DNA of 64,000 nt from Actinostola sp. cb2023 (Eukaryota > Cnidaria > Anthozoa > Actiniaria > Actinostolidae): contig JAUJYZ010000767.1 in NCBI GenBank assembly GCA_033675265.1, forward strand, positions 1 to 64,000, given 5' to 3'. Both the position numbers and the translations under genes were made by a program. Below the pieces are notes generated by a model that worked only from the letters and a program-made list of their open reading frames with translations, did no database searches and was not told the DNA's origin. This document shows, piece by piece, positions 24,591 through 36,715 of this stretch (position 1 is the first letter of the stretch; every line of letters starts with the position of its first letter).

Positions 24591-25184
24591 CACCTCATGT
24601 TCACTCTCACTACTTGAGTATTCCCCCAAGCTGTTTGAATCAGAATCAGAGCACTAAAGAAAAATGAACGCTAGATGTGAAACTCTGACAGTTCAAAATG
24701 TAGTATATTATATACTACATTTTGATACTGTTTTGTGGTTAAATAACAAGTATAATGTTTAACATACAGAAACAAATTGATAATATTTTATGAGTTCTAT
24801 TTGGCATAAATTAGATATACATGTATGATGTTTACAGAGCCCCTGTCAATATTGTACCTGAATCTCACGAGAACTGCTATCAGCACCAGAATCCTAAAAG
24901 AAGAAGAAAAAGGTTTCAAATACAATAAACATTTAAATGTAGCATTGCAGATAAGCTTAAAGGAGCCGACCCACCCAAACTGCTTTGCGCGTGTGTCCGC
25001 CATTTTGTATGCCATCGAAATTCAAGTGTTTTATGACAGTTGTATTCAATCCGTGTAAATCTGAAACATCGTTGGTTTTATAGTGACAAAGAACATTACT
25101 TGTTGTTTCTGTATCTTTAATCTCTGTATCAAGCAGTTCTTTTCTTCAAGAGAGTGATTTTGGAAGGAATTATCACAATGTATA

Positions 25185-25304
25185 CACTCATTTCGATAAA
25201 GTTAGTCACCCGTAAAGCTGGGTTGGTTAAAATGTATGTACCCATGGTCCTTCTTGGTCTCACCTTCGAAGCTTTTCGGGTGACTAACTTTATCGAAATT
25301 AGTG
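25185..25304. mobile_element. 120-bp foldback MITE
   Basis: TTTCGATAAAGTTAGTCACC at the left and its reverse complement at 25279-25298, separated by a short loop. No target duplication could be fixed. Confidence 0.75.
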
Positions 25305-25606
25305 TAAAGTCTAAGCAAAACCTTAATATATATAGTTTATTTACAAACTTTAGGTCGGTCCATATAGTGAAATACTGTGCCCAAGGTATTGAAAGTGCTG
25401 ACCAAGGCCGAAGGCATGAGTTTTAGGGCACTTTCGCCCTCACAGAATGTACACTAGATGTGGACCTAGCTCAGAGATAGGAGAATATGTTCCGCTCAAC
25501 GAACCAATCAAATTGAAGGATTCGTTACTGTGCGCTTGAAAAAAAATAAAGGCATTTATTTGAAAATCATTATATTACTTCAACTGTTCATTTCAATAAC
25601 TTGATA

Positions 25607-26348
25607 CCCTGCGAGCAGAGGTTTCCTTTTTACCTTTCCCCTAGAGAGAAAAGGAAGGAAACCTCTGCCAACGGCCTCGACTTTTCCTGTTGAGCATGCG
25701 TCAATTTGTTTGTAACCGAGCCTCGGTCAGCCTCATTTCCGGCACAGTAAACATCAAATTTTCACGTGTTCCCGACCAAATAATGAACAGGCTTGTCATA
25801 TGTTTATTTTTCATTATCTTTTGGACGAGGAGGACGTCAAAGAAACAATAGCGTTAATTATAACATTCAATAACTTCTTGTTGGAATGCATGAAATAAGC
25901 TCGATTTCTTAACTTCAAGCGTTCTGTGCTGTACTACAACGTGAAATGTGTATGATTGAGAAAATAATTGACAACAAAACACTTTATTCGAACTTCGTCG
26001 TCCTCGACGTCGTCTTCCTGGTGCTTAAGGGCCCTATTAATTCTCCGAAGACTCCAGTTAAAATATGGCTGCCTCAATATCAAGTTAGTAACACGATCGC
26101 GAAGAAGAAGCGGTCGCCATGTTTATGTTTACATTTCAAACACTCACATTTCAAAACAACGCGGGCGCGTAAATTGGCCAGCAAATTAAATGCTGCGCAT
26201 GCGCTACAAGCAGAAAACTGGTAAAACTAGTTTGATTCATCCAAAACTCTGGATGATCGGTACATCAAAGAAAGTCGAGACCGTTGGCAGAGGTTTCCTT
26301 CCTTTTCTCTCTAGGGGAAAGGCAAAACGGAAACCTCTGCTCGCAGGG
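25607..26348. mobile_element. 742-bp TIR element flanked by TA
   Basis: CCCTGCGAGCAGAGGTTTCC at 25607 and its reverse complement at 26329-26348. The arms are about 75 bp with a few differences and both ends are flanked by TA. A TA duplication suggests Tc1/mariner-type mobilisation, although the tip is not a typical mariner one. The internal short ORFs (25946-26224) have no recognisable domain. Confidence 0.75.
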
Positions 26349-26453
26349 TAATAACTTGAGGGATACTAAACAAAGCCTAGGCCGTGCGTGTTTTGACTAG
26401 AGCATTAATTCAACTGATATTTGCTATGGTACCAGTTATAAGGTACATTAGCG

Positions 26454-26564
26454 GAAATTTTACTCTATATCTCAAGAACTACATATGTTATGAAGTGCCA
26501 GGTTATGCGTGGCACTTCATAACATACATTGTATGTATAGTTCTTGAGATATAGAGTAAATTTT
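26454..26564. mobile_element. 110-bp palindromic MITE
   Basis: TACTCTATATCTCAAGAACT at the left returns as its reverse complement at 26539-26558. The centre is a second palindrome (GAAGTGCC...GGCACTTC). Confidence 0.8.
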
Positions 26565-26569
26565 ACAAT

Positions 26570-27110
26570 TAGATGCACATTGCAAAAACATGCAACAATT
26601 TTCATAAAATTTCCGATGCTGCTCGTTCATTTTCAACACTTTTCTAATGATTGTTTTGTAAAGAAAAGTGTTATTTACCTTTTAGCTCATATAAAAACAA
26701 ACTCCAAACTTTGCGTTTTTAGAAAGAAAATATGCAAACTTTGCCACTGAGAATCTTAAAGGCGCGCTTAAAATTCGAATTTGTAAACAACAGTCGTCAG
26801 CTTACCTTGAATCAAAGTTGAAATTTCGCGCGGAATAAATGTTAGGAAGCCCAAAATAGCATTGAATGATTGAAAATAAATCAATATTTGCTCTTTTTGC
26901 CAATTTAAAAATGTCAGTCATTTGCAATGGGGCACTTTTGTATAATAAAATGATGCCTCCTTTGACGTCACTGAATTACCATATCACGATTTCAAACCTT
27001 TATAACTTGCAAATGCGAAGCTCAAATCACAAAACACTGAAACATCCCACTATTCACTTCATATGTAATCGATTTTCAAAATAAAGAAATAAGCTTCATA
27101 AGCACTTTAA
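26570..27110. repeat. Partial copy of the 32468-32932 MITE family
   Basis: About 26885-27110 matches the right half of the element at 32468-32932 (shared: TATCACGATTTCAAACCTT, CACTTCATATGTAATCGATT) and ends at AGCACTTTAA. The left half is replaced by other sequence. ORFs here are not supported. Confidence 0.65.
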
Positions 27111-27669
27111 CTCATGTCACATATCACAACACGTACAAGTAACTGAGCAGTGACCGAGTGGCAGTACGTTGTACGTACATGTAGGAAAGTGACGTCACTG
27201 GTAGGAGTGGTAGGATTCCTACACCATATATGTGTCCGATAATTATTATTAAGTTATTATTATTAAATTATTACAAACAATAACTTAAGTCTTAATAGAC
27301 TGAATGCAAACTTCATTATTGCTGCGGGCAGCGAAACTAATCTTGATAGGGTTCCTGTGGCAGTCTTGATGCCAGCTAAAATCGAGATTTGTGTTTATCA
27401 CGATGATTTCGGAGCACGCAGTACTTATGATAAGTGGTGGTAATAACAACAACATGGCCGGCTCGAACACGTTCTTTAGTCTTTGGTGATACAATGTTAC
27501 GTTCTCCTTGGTTGCATTGTACTTACACCCATAAAAGAAAGCGAAGGCTCCTTCAATTCTTTCAAGGTAATTTAATGGAGCAGAAGTCGTCAAAGTTTGT
27601 TCTACGATGATCACTGATTCAAGCGGGACTGAAATACTACTGAGTACAGTACACAAATCTCCTCCCTTT
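27111..27669. other. Spacer with unsupported ORF
   Basis: A 145-codon minus-strand ORF (27285-27722) exists but shows no domain, no splice context and runs into the neighbouring TIR. I see nothing else. Confidence 0.35.
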
Positions 27670-28389
27670 ATATACATACCGTATTCACCGGCATATAAGC
27701 CACACTCGCAGATAAGCCGCACCCCGAGTTTGGCAATGCAAATTTTGGAAAAAAATGTTTTTTACTCGGGCACTTCTGGACAAAGCCCGAGTTATAAAAT
27801 GGGAATTTTTTTTTTTTCCTGTTGGCCACAAACGGGACGAATAGTTTCCGGACACCTATCGAACTCAATCCGAAAGTATGATTCGCTCAAATTAACAAAC
27901 GGGTCAAATAGTTTCCGAGCGCGTATCGAATTAAAAATCTGAAGTATTATTGCTCGGGCCGAAGGGCCCCCGTACTGCGCAGTCTCGTACAGTTCACATC
28001 GTACAATGAACACAACCGAACTGCTTACGGTTACATATCGGAATATCTTCGTATGCTGGACTCCTTACGGTTACTTATCGGAATATGTTCGTGTTACATG
28101 TAAATTGGAATGATACAGAGAAGATTAGCCAACCGTTAAACTGTCTGAAAGGAATTGGCACCCGTTAATTTGCCTGTTTAACGTCTAACCAATTGCCAAT
28201 GCTTTCAGGAGTAACTAATAGTAATAAACACACGAATGATATGCATACTCTTTTATACTTTTATGTTAATTTTATGTAAATATCTGGTACCAATTTCCGA
28301 TGTTCTCGCAGATAAGCCGCACCCCAAACTTTGGATCGCGATTTTCGTAAAAAAAGTGTGGCTTATACGCCAGTGAATACGGTATGTAT
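27670..28389. mobile_element. 720-bp TIR element
   Basis: ATACATACCGTATTCACCGG at the left and a close reverse complement at the right end. The inner motif AGATAAGCCGCACCCC is also present near both ends (27712 in the left arm, 28311 in the right). The arms are about 50 bp and imperfect. Interior ORFs have no recognised content. Confidence 0.7.
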
Positions 28390-28635
28390 ATTCTTCAGTG
28401 TAGTGCGTACTAATATTCAAGACTGGCTGTGTATCAAGTGAAATAAATTCATTTTTGCATTTTGCTAAAATTATTTCCATTTTGCACATGTTTTTAGAAT
28501 TTAAAAACAGGTCTGCTCATTCAAGAAGGGCACTTTCATTATTTGGAGTTCAATTTCCATCATGTACAAATGTTCAAAATTACTGTTTTGCAGTTTTTCA
28601 TTTATTCAATCTTGCAAACAAATAGCACAATTTTT

Positions 28636-29015
28636 GATATATATCTCAGGGCACATAACTTTAAGTGTTTTAGGCCAGCTACACATATAGTACATTTATA
28701 TCTTAGGACACATAAATTTATGTGTTTTAGCCTACACATATAGTACATTTATATCTCAGGGCACATAAATTTATGTGTTTTAGCCTACACATATAGTACA
28801 TTTATATCTCAGGGCACATAAATTTATGTGCTTTAGCCTACACATATAGTACATTTATATCTCAGGACACATATTAAATTTATGCGCTTTAGCCTACACA
28901 TATAGTACATTTATATCTCAGGGCACATACATTTATGTGTTTTAGCCTACACATATAGTACATTTATATCTCAGGGCACATAAATTTATGTGTTTTAGCC
29001 TATATTTTTGTAAGT
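28636..29015. repeat. 53-bp tandem repeat, about seven units
   Basis: CACATATAGTACATTTATAT recurs every 52-55 bp from about 28684 to 28970. Units contain the palindrome ATAAATTTAT. Confidence 0.95.
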
Positions 29016-29335
29016 GTTTTAGCCTACAAACAAAAACTTGAATGGTCCTTTTCAGTAGAAAGATATGCATAAATTCTTACTTATGAACAGATTTCGCCAT
29101 ACAAATTATAATATGCAAAAATGCAAATTTAAATGCAGGGTTGTTTTCATGTTTTATCGGTTGATGCGCCGTGTACGACGCACAGTCTACATGTACGTCA
29201 TTACATGGCTTATATATGTTCTGACTATGTTATAACTTACATCTATGCAATGGAATACGGTTATATTTGTATATGCCGTAACGTATAGATTGTTTCTATA
29301 GATTGTTCCTATACATACAGTTAAAGTACCCCTTT

Positions 29336-31120
29336 CAGTGTTGTATCTGGGCCAACTGGGCAAGTGGTGACACTGGACCAATGGGTCAACTGGGCTAGTC
29401 ACCACTAGCCCAGTGTCACCTAGCCCAGTGGCCCAGTGTTACTATACTGGCTCAGTGTCACCACTAGCCCAGTGGCCCAGTGTTACTACTAGCCCAGTGA
29501 CCCAGTGTCACTACTGGCCCAGTGTCACCACTAGCCCATTGTCACTACTGGCCCAGTGTCACCACTAGCCCAGTGACCCAGTGTCAACACTAGCCCAGTG
29601 GCCCAGTGTTACTACTGGCCCAGTGTCACCACTAGCCCAGTGACCCAGTGTCACCACTAGCCCAGTGACCCAGTGTCACTACTGGCCCAGTGTCACCACT
29701 ATCCCAGTGACCCAGTGTCACCACTAGCCCAGTGACCCAGTGTCACTACTGGCCCAGTGTCACCACTAGCGCAGTGACCCAGTGTCACCACTAGCCCGGT
29801 GGCCCAGTGTTACTACTGGCCCAGTGTCACCACTAGCCCAGTGTTACTACTGGCCCAGTGTCACCACTAGCCCAGTGGCCCAGTGTTACTATACTGGCTC
29901 AGTGTCATCACTAGCCCAGTGACCCAGTGTCACTACTGGCCCAGTGTCACCACTAGCCCAGTGTTACTACTGGCCCAGTGTCACCACTAGCCCAGTGGCC
30001 CAGTGTTACTATACTGGCTCAGTGTCATCACTAGCCCAGTGACCCAGTGTCACTACTGGCCCAGTGTCACCACTAGCCCAGTGTTACTACTGGCCCAGTG
30101 TCACCACTAGCCCAGTGGCCCAGTGTTACTATACTGGCTCAGTGTCATCACTAGCCCAGTGGCCCAGTGTTACTACTGGCCCAGTGTCACCACTAGCCCA
30201 GTGGCCCAGTGTCACTATACTGGCCCAGTGTCACCACTAGCCCAGTGTTACTACTGGCCCAGTGTCACCACTAGCCCAGTGACCCAGTGTCACTATACTG
30301 GCCCAGTGTCACCACTAGCCCAGTGTTACTACTGGCCCAGTGTCACCACTAGCCCAGTGTCACTACTGGACCAGTGTCACCACTAGCCCAGTGACCCAGT
30401 GTCACTACTGGCTCAGTGTCACCACTAGCTCAGTGACCCAGTGTCACCACTAGCCCAGTGGCCCAGTGTTACTACTGGCCCAGTGTCACCACTAGCCCAG
30501 TGACCCAGTGTCACCACTAGCCCAGTGACCCAGTGTCACTACTGGCCCACTGTCACCACTAGCACAGTGACCCAGTGTCACCACTAGCCCAGTGGCCCAG
30601 TGTCACCACTAGCCGAGTGACCCAGTGTCCCAGTGCATTGTCACTACTGGCCCAGTGTCACCACTAGCCCAGTGACCCAGTGTCACCACTAGCCCAGTGG
30701 CCCAGTGTTACTATACTGGCCCAGTGTCACCACTAGCCCAGTGTTACTACTGGCCCAGTGGCCCAGTGTCACTACTGGCCCAGTGTCACCACTAGCCCAG
30801 TGTTACTACTGGCCCAGTGTCACCACTAGCCCAGTGGCCCAGTATTACTATACTGGCTCAGTGTCACCACTAGCTCAGTGACCCAGTGTCACCACTAGCC
30901 CAGTGGCCCAGTGTTACTACTGGCCCAGTGTCACCACTAGCCCAGTGACCCAGTGTCACCACTAGCCCAGTGACCCAGTGTCACTACTGGCCCAGTGTCA
31001 CCACTAGCGCAGTGACCCAGTGTCACCACTAGCCCAGTGACCCAGTGCTACTATACTGGCTCAGTTTCACTACTGACACTACTGGCCCAGTTGGTCCAGA
31101 TACTCGTAGCCCAGCTACTC
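29336..31120. repeat. 1.8-kb minisatellite built from an 11-mer (CCAGTGTCACC-like)
   Basis: Repeats of GCCCAGTGACCCAGTGTCAC and variants (GTTACTACTG, GTCACTATACTG) fill the whole stretch. Higher-order blocks of about 120 bp are near-identical between 29870 and 30150, pointing to recent segmental expansion. The apparent ORF at 30123-30386 is a by-product. Confidence 0.95.
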
Positions 31121-31526
31121 AGTAGATAGCAGTTGCCACCGACCAGGTAAATGTATTAGTAATAGCTATACGTTACTGTATCAACCATATACGGTACTTC
31201 AGACAGATACATGTACATCACAACATAAAGGAACAATGTCACATGATGATGTGTGCGTACACGGTGCATCGACCGTTTTTTCGGGTTTTATCACTCGGCA
31301 GAAAGCCACGTGTCACCAATTTGAAGCACAGGAAGCCCAAACATATAAGTGGTGCACAGTAACCTGCAAATAATTCAACTCGCAGCACTTCACTTTCTAT
31401 TAGAAACAACTAGTCATAATGTTTGTATTACTTGGGCTTCCTGTGGAATGCCCAAGTCTAAGATTACAGACGGTTATTCTTTTTTTTCTACGCCAAATCT
31501 GCAAGTGGTCACCATAGCGCATGCGC

Positions 31527-31557
<31 letters not shown>

Positions 31558-32467
31558 TGAGTATACAGAAGTTGTGGTCAGCAGCTTATCAACGAAATTC
31601 AAGATGGCAGACGTACGTAACGATAAATCAAATCACCAGCAGCATTCAAAAAGGATTTTGCCGTGCTCCCTTGCTCGAGCCAGTCGAGTCGTTCATTAAT
31701 ACTGCTTAGTAAATATGCAAATATCCTAGAGAATACTTTTTGGCCTTGCAATTCTGTCTGAAAGTGTATTTCTAACAGATGTCTGTGGCTTAGTAAGAAC
31801 TCGATCGTAATTTTATTGAGTTTGTGAAATCGTTTCTTGCAAGGTAATCGAAATGTGCTTCGCCAGCTTGTCAGCTAGGAGTGTGAGTGTTGAAGCTAAT
31901 TACGTATGTATGCTCTACTGAGTCACGCAACGAGTGACTTAAATTCTGCAAGTAATACAAGTAGGCTAAATCTACTTCTGTATGATGATACAAGCTATTA
32001 GGTTTCACATTTAAAATCTATCAAAACAGCTTTATATTAAGAAGCCCAAGTTCACGCTAGTAGAACGTCTTGTATTAATATTTTAAGTAAGCACCACATT
32101 AAAAATATAGATTATAATTATGATATCATCAAAGTTGGAAAGTTTGAGGTAGAAATATTAAATTATTGAGAAGTTATGAGAAGTTAATGTGAAAAACACC
32201 AGAACAAGGTTAGTCAGTCCTCAGCTGACTGTAATTTTGATTCCAAATAACTTCACTGACAGAGTTTTATTTATAGCAATAACATTTTCCAGAATGACAT
32301 ATTTCTGTTTGCTCTTTCTGATAGTGGTGCTTATTTTTTAAGATTAGTTTAATATTTCTGAAAGTCAATGGCGGCCATTTAATAACTTATTGCAATCGGT
32401 CTTGCAAAGACCTAAAACACAATATTGAATAAACAACGAACACTCAAAATATTGATAAGAAACTTAA
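31121..32467. other. Spacer with a small TIR element at 31327-31445
   Basis: CACAGGAAGCCCAA at 31327 and its reverse complement ending at 31445 bound a 119-bp foldback. GGAAGCCCAA is scattered through the window (for example near 42199, 50552 and, inverted, 37820). The ORF at 31349-31699 mostly lies outside any recognisable feature. The rest looks unique and non-coding. Confidence 0.5.
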
Positions 32468-32932
32468 AGTGCATATCAGGGTTAAGGGTTTCTTTTGAAA
32501 ATCGATTACATATGAAGTGAATAGTGGGATGGTTCAGTATTTTGTGATTTGAGCTTCGCATTTGCGAGTTATAAAGGTTTGAAATCGTGATATGCTAATT
32601 AGGTGACGTCAACGCAGGCATCATTTATTATACAAAAGCGCCCCTTTGCAAATTACTGACATTTTTAATCTGGCAAAATGTTATTCTACAACTTATATAA
32701 ATCATATTAAACTTGTATTTCTATTTTAGAAAAGAGTGCTACTTGAAAAAATAAAAATAAGTTACGGCAAATGCCTACGTTGACATCACCTAATTAGCAT
32801 ATATCACGATTTCAATTTCAAACCTTCATAACTCGCAAATGCGAAGCTAAATTCACAAAATACTGAACCATCCCACTACTCACTTCATATGTAATCGATT
32901 TTCAAAAGAAACCCATAACCCTGATATGCACT
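32468..32932. mobile_element. 465-bp MITE with TTAA duplication
   Basis: AGTGCATATCAGGGTTA at the left and AACCCTGATATGCACT at the right, flanked on both sides by TTAA. The arms are about 150 bp (ATCGATTACATATGAAGTGA shared). A TTAA duplication fits Kolobok or piggyBac families. A related partial copy lies at 26885-27110. Confidence 0.85.
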
Positions 32933-33660
32933 TTAAGCTTAAGCTTAAGTTTAAGCTTATATAGCTTAAGTTCTACAATTTAACGACAGCAATAAATTTG
33001 TGCATTTCACCAACAAAATTCTGAGCTGCTCGATTTCCCCTTATAAGCAAAAGCGACACGTACATCACATGCACATAATCTCAACCAAATATACTAAGAT
33101 GAACGAGAAGATGATCAGAGAACGAAAACAAAGTTTTAACAACAACGGAAAAAGCCAAAATTAGTCTTACTGATGTCTTGAGGTGACATCGCGAGCTGCA
33201 TGCACTAAATGGAGTCTCGTTCATCGTGAAAATTATTATTAAAGTCTTAACTTACCTTCACAGTTGCTAAAACAGAGCGTTAAAATAAGCTTTGATTGTC
33301 TTTAAGATTGAAAACCAGAATAGTACTTTCTGCTAATTCTAAAGAACGTAGACTCGATCGACTCGAGGCAAATTATTGCAGGTTCTGACAACTAACGTAC
33401 TGACGAGTACTCCCACAGGAAATTTTGGGACAGGACTGCTTCACCACGTAAAATGATTGGTGGATAAAAGCGTGCCTTTAATTGGTTGATATGACGGAAG
33501 ACCAGTCTGCCATGCAGGACCGTTTCACCACGCTACAAATATTCAACGACGTCACCGTCCACTGATTCTACGTTTGGGCTTTTGGGCTCATTGTTCTAAT
33601 TGTTCTTGATATATGTTTTCAAATGCGCATACGTTAAATTTCGTCCAATCAGCATCGAGC
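32933..33660. other. Right interior of the 12.3-kb element, nothing recognised
   Basis: Unique-looking sequence with a short AAGCTTAAG repeat near 32937-32970. No supported genes. Confidence 0.4.
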
Positions 33661-33732
33661 CTTAAATGGCTGCGACCACAGCCTTCTCGGGAGAGGACCG
33701 AAACCGATCGAGGAGCTCTGGGAACGAGAATG

Positions 33733-34440
33733 ATTCAGCTATTGAAAAGAGATCCTGTTGGAACGAGCCTTTTCTGATTTCCCCCGAGATTCATCAAGAA
33801 CTTTCGTTCTGGTTGAATAATATAGTGTCCATTAATGGTAACGCTATGACACCAATCTGTGCTAGCAGTTCAGGCTTTGGTGGGTTTTCGGTCCAATGTG
33901 GTCGAGAGTGTGTCGCCGGTTCTTAATTGGAACAGTGAAGAAATTAATGGAAGCTCTACTAAGATACATTTTGGCCATCAAATACGTTTTGCTGTCTTTA
34001 GTCTCTAAGTTTGCAGGCTCTTCGGTCAAGTGATTTACGGATAACCAAAACGTGCCTCGAATTTTGTCTTGTGGGAGTGGTAAGAGCCATCTGCAGCGCG
34101 AAGCTTTGTCTATCTTTCAGATTTGTTGCCGTCACAGCATCTCTATTGAAATGGAATGGATTCCGCGCCATTTGAGTGATCAAGCCGACTATCTTAGTCG
34201 GATATACGATGCCGATGATTGGGGCCTTTCTCATCCATCTTTTAGTTCTCTTGATGCCATATGGGGTCCTCATTCAATCGACCGCTTTTCCAATCACCTG
34301 AATCACAAGTTGGTAAGGTTTAATTCTAGGTTCTGGAATCCTGGTTCTGAAGATATCGATGCGTTTGTGGTGGATTGGAAAGGGGAAAACAATTACGTTC
34401 CCGCCAATTTCATTGATTCCTAGAGTGATTCTTCACATTG
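33733..34440 (+). pseudogene. DIRS-like retrotransposon, RNase H part
   Basis: Continues directly from the reverse transcriptase cut at 21402. It encodes WNEPFLISPEIHQEL, then IEMEWIPRHLSDQADYLSR (the RNase H His/Asp-region wording of DIRS elements), SLDAIWGPHSIDRF and RFNSRFWNPG. A stop near 33923 and a frame change before 34052 break it. The ATG at 33666 of the long ORF lies in the inserted element's arm and is not a native start. Coding similarity fades after about 34430. Confidence 0.75.
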
Positions 34441-34464
34441 ACCAATACTCCAGTTTCGCGTTGT

Positions 34465-34870
34465 TTAGAGATGACCGCTGTCCTTGACAAAAGACACATT
34501 TGTACGGAAAGCACTAGATCCCAATGACCAAAACCAGGTCAAGATTTGAATAACAATAGATGCCTCGTTCTACAAAGACATGTCCTTTGTAGAACGAGGC
34601 ATATATAACAATAGTTCCTATTGTTGTACAATAGTTCCTATTGTTATTCAAATCTTGACCTGGTTTTGGTTATTGGGATCTAGTGTTTTCCCATTTGTAC
34701 AGGCTTAGCCTCGATTAATAGAAAACAGTCCGTGCAATTCAAAAATGTTTCTATTGTTTCATGTCAACATTTTTCGTGTTCTTGTTGATATTTTTGAATA
34801 ATTTACACTGACTCGAGGTTAACCCTGTACAAATGCGTCTGATGTCAATAAGAACAGCGGTTTTACAACG
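34465..34870. mobile_element. Nested foldback elements
   Basis: CACTAGATCCCAATGACC at 34513 and its near reverse complement near 34668-34685 bound one foldback. Its centre holds the perfect hairpin CCTCGTTCTACAAAG. An outer imperfect pair (GACACATTTGTAC near 34492, GTACAAATGCGTC near 34827) suggests a second element around it. Confidence 0.65.
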
Positions 34871-36140
34871 GGATCTGTGAAAGCGAAAAGGGACTATTGA
34901 TGCGAAGTTGGAACACTGATATATAGTTCCTAGGCCTTTGGGACTTCAGCGCCGTTCTAGCCCATGTTAACTCATGATGGCATCCATTTTAGGGACTTCG
35001 TGGTTGGTTTTATGGACGTACCTACATGCAAAGAAGCTTTTACTCCCGGTCTGTGAAACAGCGTCTTTGGTCACGAAGATCTTAGTTTCCGCATGCTCGC
35101 TCTCAGGGTTGAATTTTAGTATGTATGTGTTGTTTATTCTACTTAGATTTGGCTTGGATGTAGTGATTTCCTTTGAGTTGCACTTTGGCTTTCTTTGTAC
35201 TCTTGGCCGGCGTGCGGTCTCCAGCCGAGCACGCCGCATCCAGTTGATTGTTTGCGTTATTGATAAGTTATCCGCACGGGAGGGAATTAGTGAATTTAAG
35301 AGATAATTTTTTTTTTTTTCGCGGTATGCAAATTAGCGAACATTTTTTCTCTCGATGGTGTGTAACTACTATCTTGGGAATTGTTTGTGAGTACTTAAAG
35401 TGCCTATGAAACGAAAAAACAGACCCCGTTTTTATTTGCTACTACGAAAGTTTACTATTTGCTTGTTTACATGGCGTTAATAAAAAGTGAATTGAGCTTC
35501 AGGAACATTTTTTATTTCGCGCACGAAGTTGGGCATTTTGGGTTTCAAAGTGCGACAAATCCCGCTCGGTCAAACTATAGAAATGTGATGTCATAAGTTG
35601 TGCAAACAAAGGCATACACAACTTATGACGTCACCGAGCCATTGTCAAGGGCCCAGTCTCTTGTCGCACATTTTGGTTGAAAATGATAATTTTCGAACCG
35701 CGAAAAGAAAATGTTCGCACACTTGGTGTTTTCTCTTGGAGCCGCTTACTTAAATTTATTTTATGCCATTCTTCATGTTATGGTTAATGGTTTTGAGCTC
35801 ATTCGCTTATTATTTGTACTTATTTTTTTCTCCTCCAGGGGAACTTTGGAACTGTTATTCATATGTTTGCCGGCGCTTGCCAGCGGTTCAGCGTTGTCTG
35901 GGGCCAGGCGGTCTCTTCAAGAATGTTATTCTCATAGTTTTTGTTCAATATCCTTCTGTGTCATTTGTTCTTTTTTGGATTAAATAATTTGTTTGTTAAC
36001 GTTTTCCCTTTTTCTTATATTGTCCGAGTTCCAAACTGAGAGACTGTTTGGTATTTGGAAGTACTGGGCTTTTGTTTACGCCTTGAAGAAGCAGGTGGTA
36101 CGTGCAAGCTGCGCGAACGAAGCGTATTTGGGACAATTTG
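34871..36140. other. Spacer with palindrome, no gene recognised
   Basis: TTAAAGTGCCTATGAAACG at about 35396 looks like a TTAA-type MITE end. CATAAGTTGTG near 35592 and CACAACTTATG near 35618 form a hairpin. ORFs at 34974-35306 and 35711-35983 overlap antisense ORFs and show no domains. Confidence 0.4.
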
Positions 36141-36147
36141 TCCCCGC

Positions 36148-36320
36148 AGCGTATACTATTGTGCCCAGCGTTTAATTTTGGGACCATCTGTGCCGAGCGT
36201 TTAATTTTGGGACCATCTGTGCCCAGCGTTTAATTTTGGGACCATCTGTGCCCAGCTAGCGTTTAATTTTGGGACCATATGTGCCCAGCGTATAACATTG
36301 GGACCATCTGTGCCCACCGA
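36148..36320. repeat. 29-bp tandem repeat, about five units
   Basis: GCGTTTAATTTTGGGACCAT and variants recur every 28-33 bp, changing to GCGTATAACATTGGGACC in the last unit. Confidence 0.9.
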
Positions 36321-36715
36321 ATCTTTGGTAACCATGAATGTTATATGCGCGGTGCTTATGTCGAGGCTACATGGTTGATAAGTGTCAGTTTGTTTTAACA
36401 AGTTTATGTTATTGCTGACGCAGCGAGCGAGCCTGAGCGAGCGAGCAAGGAAGCAATTCTAATTCATTCACATAGGCAGAAAAAATCTCGATTTTTACCC
36501 GGCATGCAGTTTCCAAGAACCATCATGCAATTCTCAAGAACCATCATGCTTTTCGCACCAACTCCTACATACGCTATAGCCTGAAGTGAGTTGTTTTTGC
36601 GATGTCGTGCCCAAAATATGTGTCCCTAATTAATTTGTACATGTGTATGTTTCTTTAGCCGGTATATCCTGACTCGTAAGCCCATCAGATACCGTATCTT
36701 GTGCTTTTCGTGGGA

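Larger units (their letters stand above)
22971..24893 (-). pseudogene. Possible split gene of unknown function inside the 12.3-kb element
   Basis: Two small in-frame, phase-0 exons with good GT-AG borders lie at 24893-24858 (DSGADSSSREIQ) and 24653-24594 (CSDSDSNSLGEYSSSESEHE). Further down, 23645-22971 encodes Thr/Pro repeats, then a non-repetitive segment with WDPDTYHIY, IWELGSKNCPPLSEW and QRKNIYMIF. The latter faintly recalls DNA-binding domains of the GCR1_C type found next to recombinases, but this is weak. A frame change near 23560 joins a Ser-rich upstream stretch. Whether all parts form one gene is uncertain. Confidence 0.3.
21403..33732. mobile_element. 12.3-kb MULE-like element inserted in the DIRS-like gene
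   Basis: The left end CATTCTCGTTGCCAGAG at 21403 is matched by its reverse complement ending at 33732; similarity of the arms runs about 75-85 bp (also TTTCGGTCCTCTCCCGAG). Flanks are a perfect 9-bp duplication, ATTCAGCTA, at 21394-21402 and 33733-33741. Removing the insert and one duplicate rejoins the reverse transcriptase reading frame, which is independent proof of insertion. The interior holds tandem arrays, nested small elements and weak exon-like signals but no recognised transposase. Confidence 0.85.

Noticed and set aside
27285..27722. 145-codon minus-strand ORF
   Set aside because: Its start region lies in the TIR of the neighbouring element and nothing in it resembles a known domain.
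30123..30386. ORF in the 1.8-kb minisatellite
   Set aside because: It is translated tandem repeat and shifts with repeat copy number.
29336..31120. Possible CRISPR array (also 22700-22905 and 28636-29015)
   Set aside because: Repeats are contiguous without unique spacers, there are no cas genes, and the context is animal.
31349..31699. 116-codon plus-strand ORF
   Set aside because: Overlaps a foldback element, has no domain, and no splice or promoter context.
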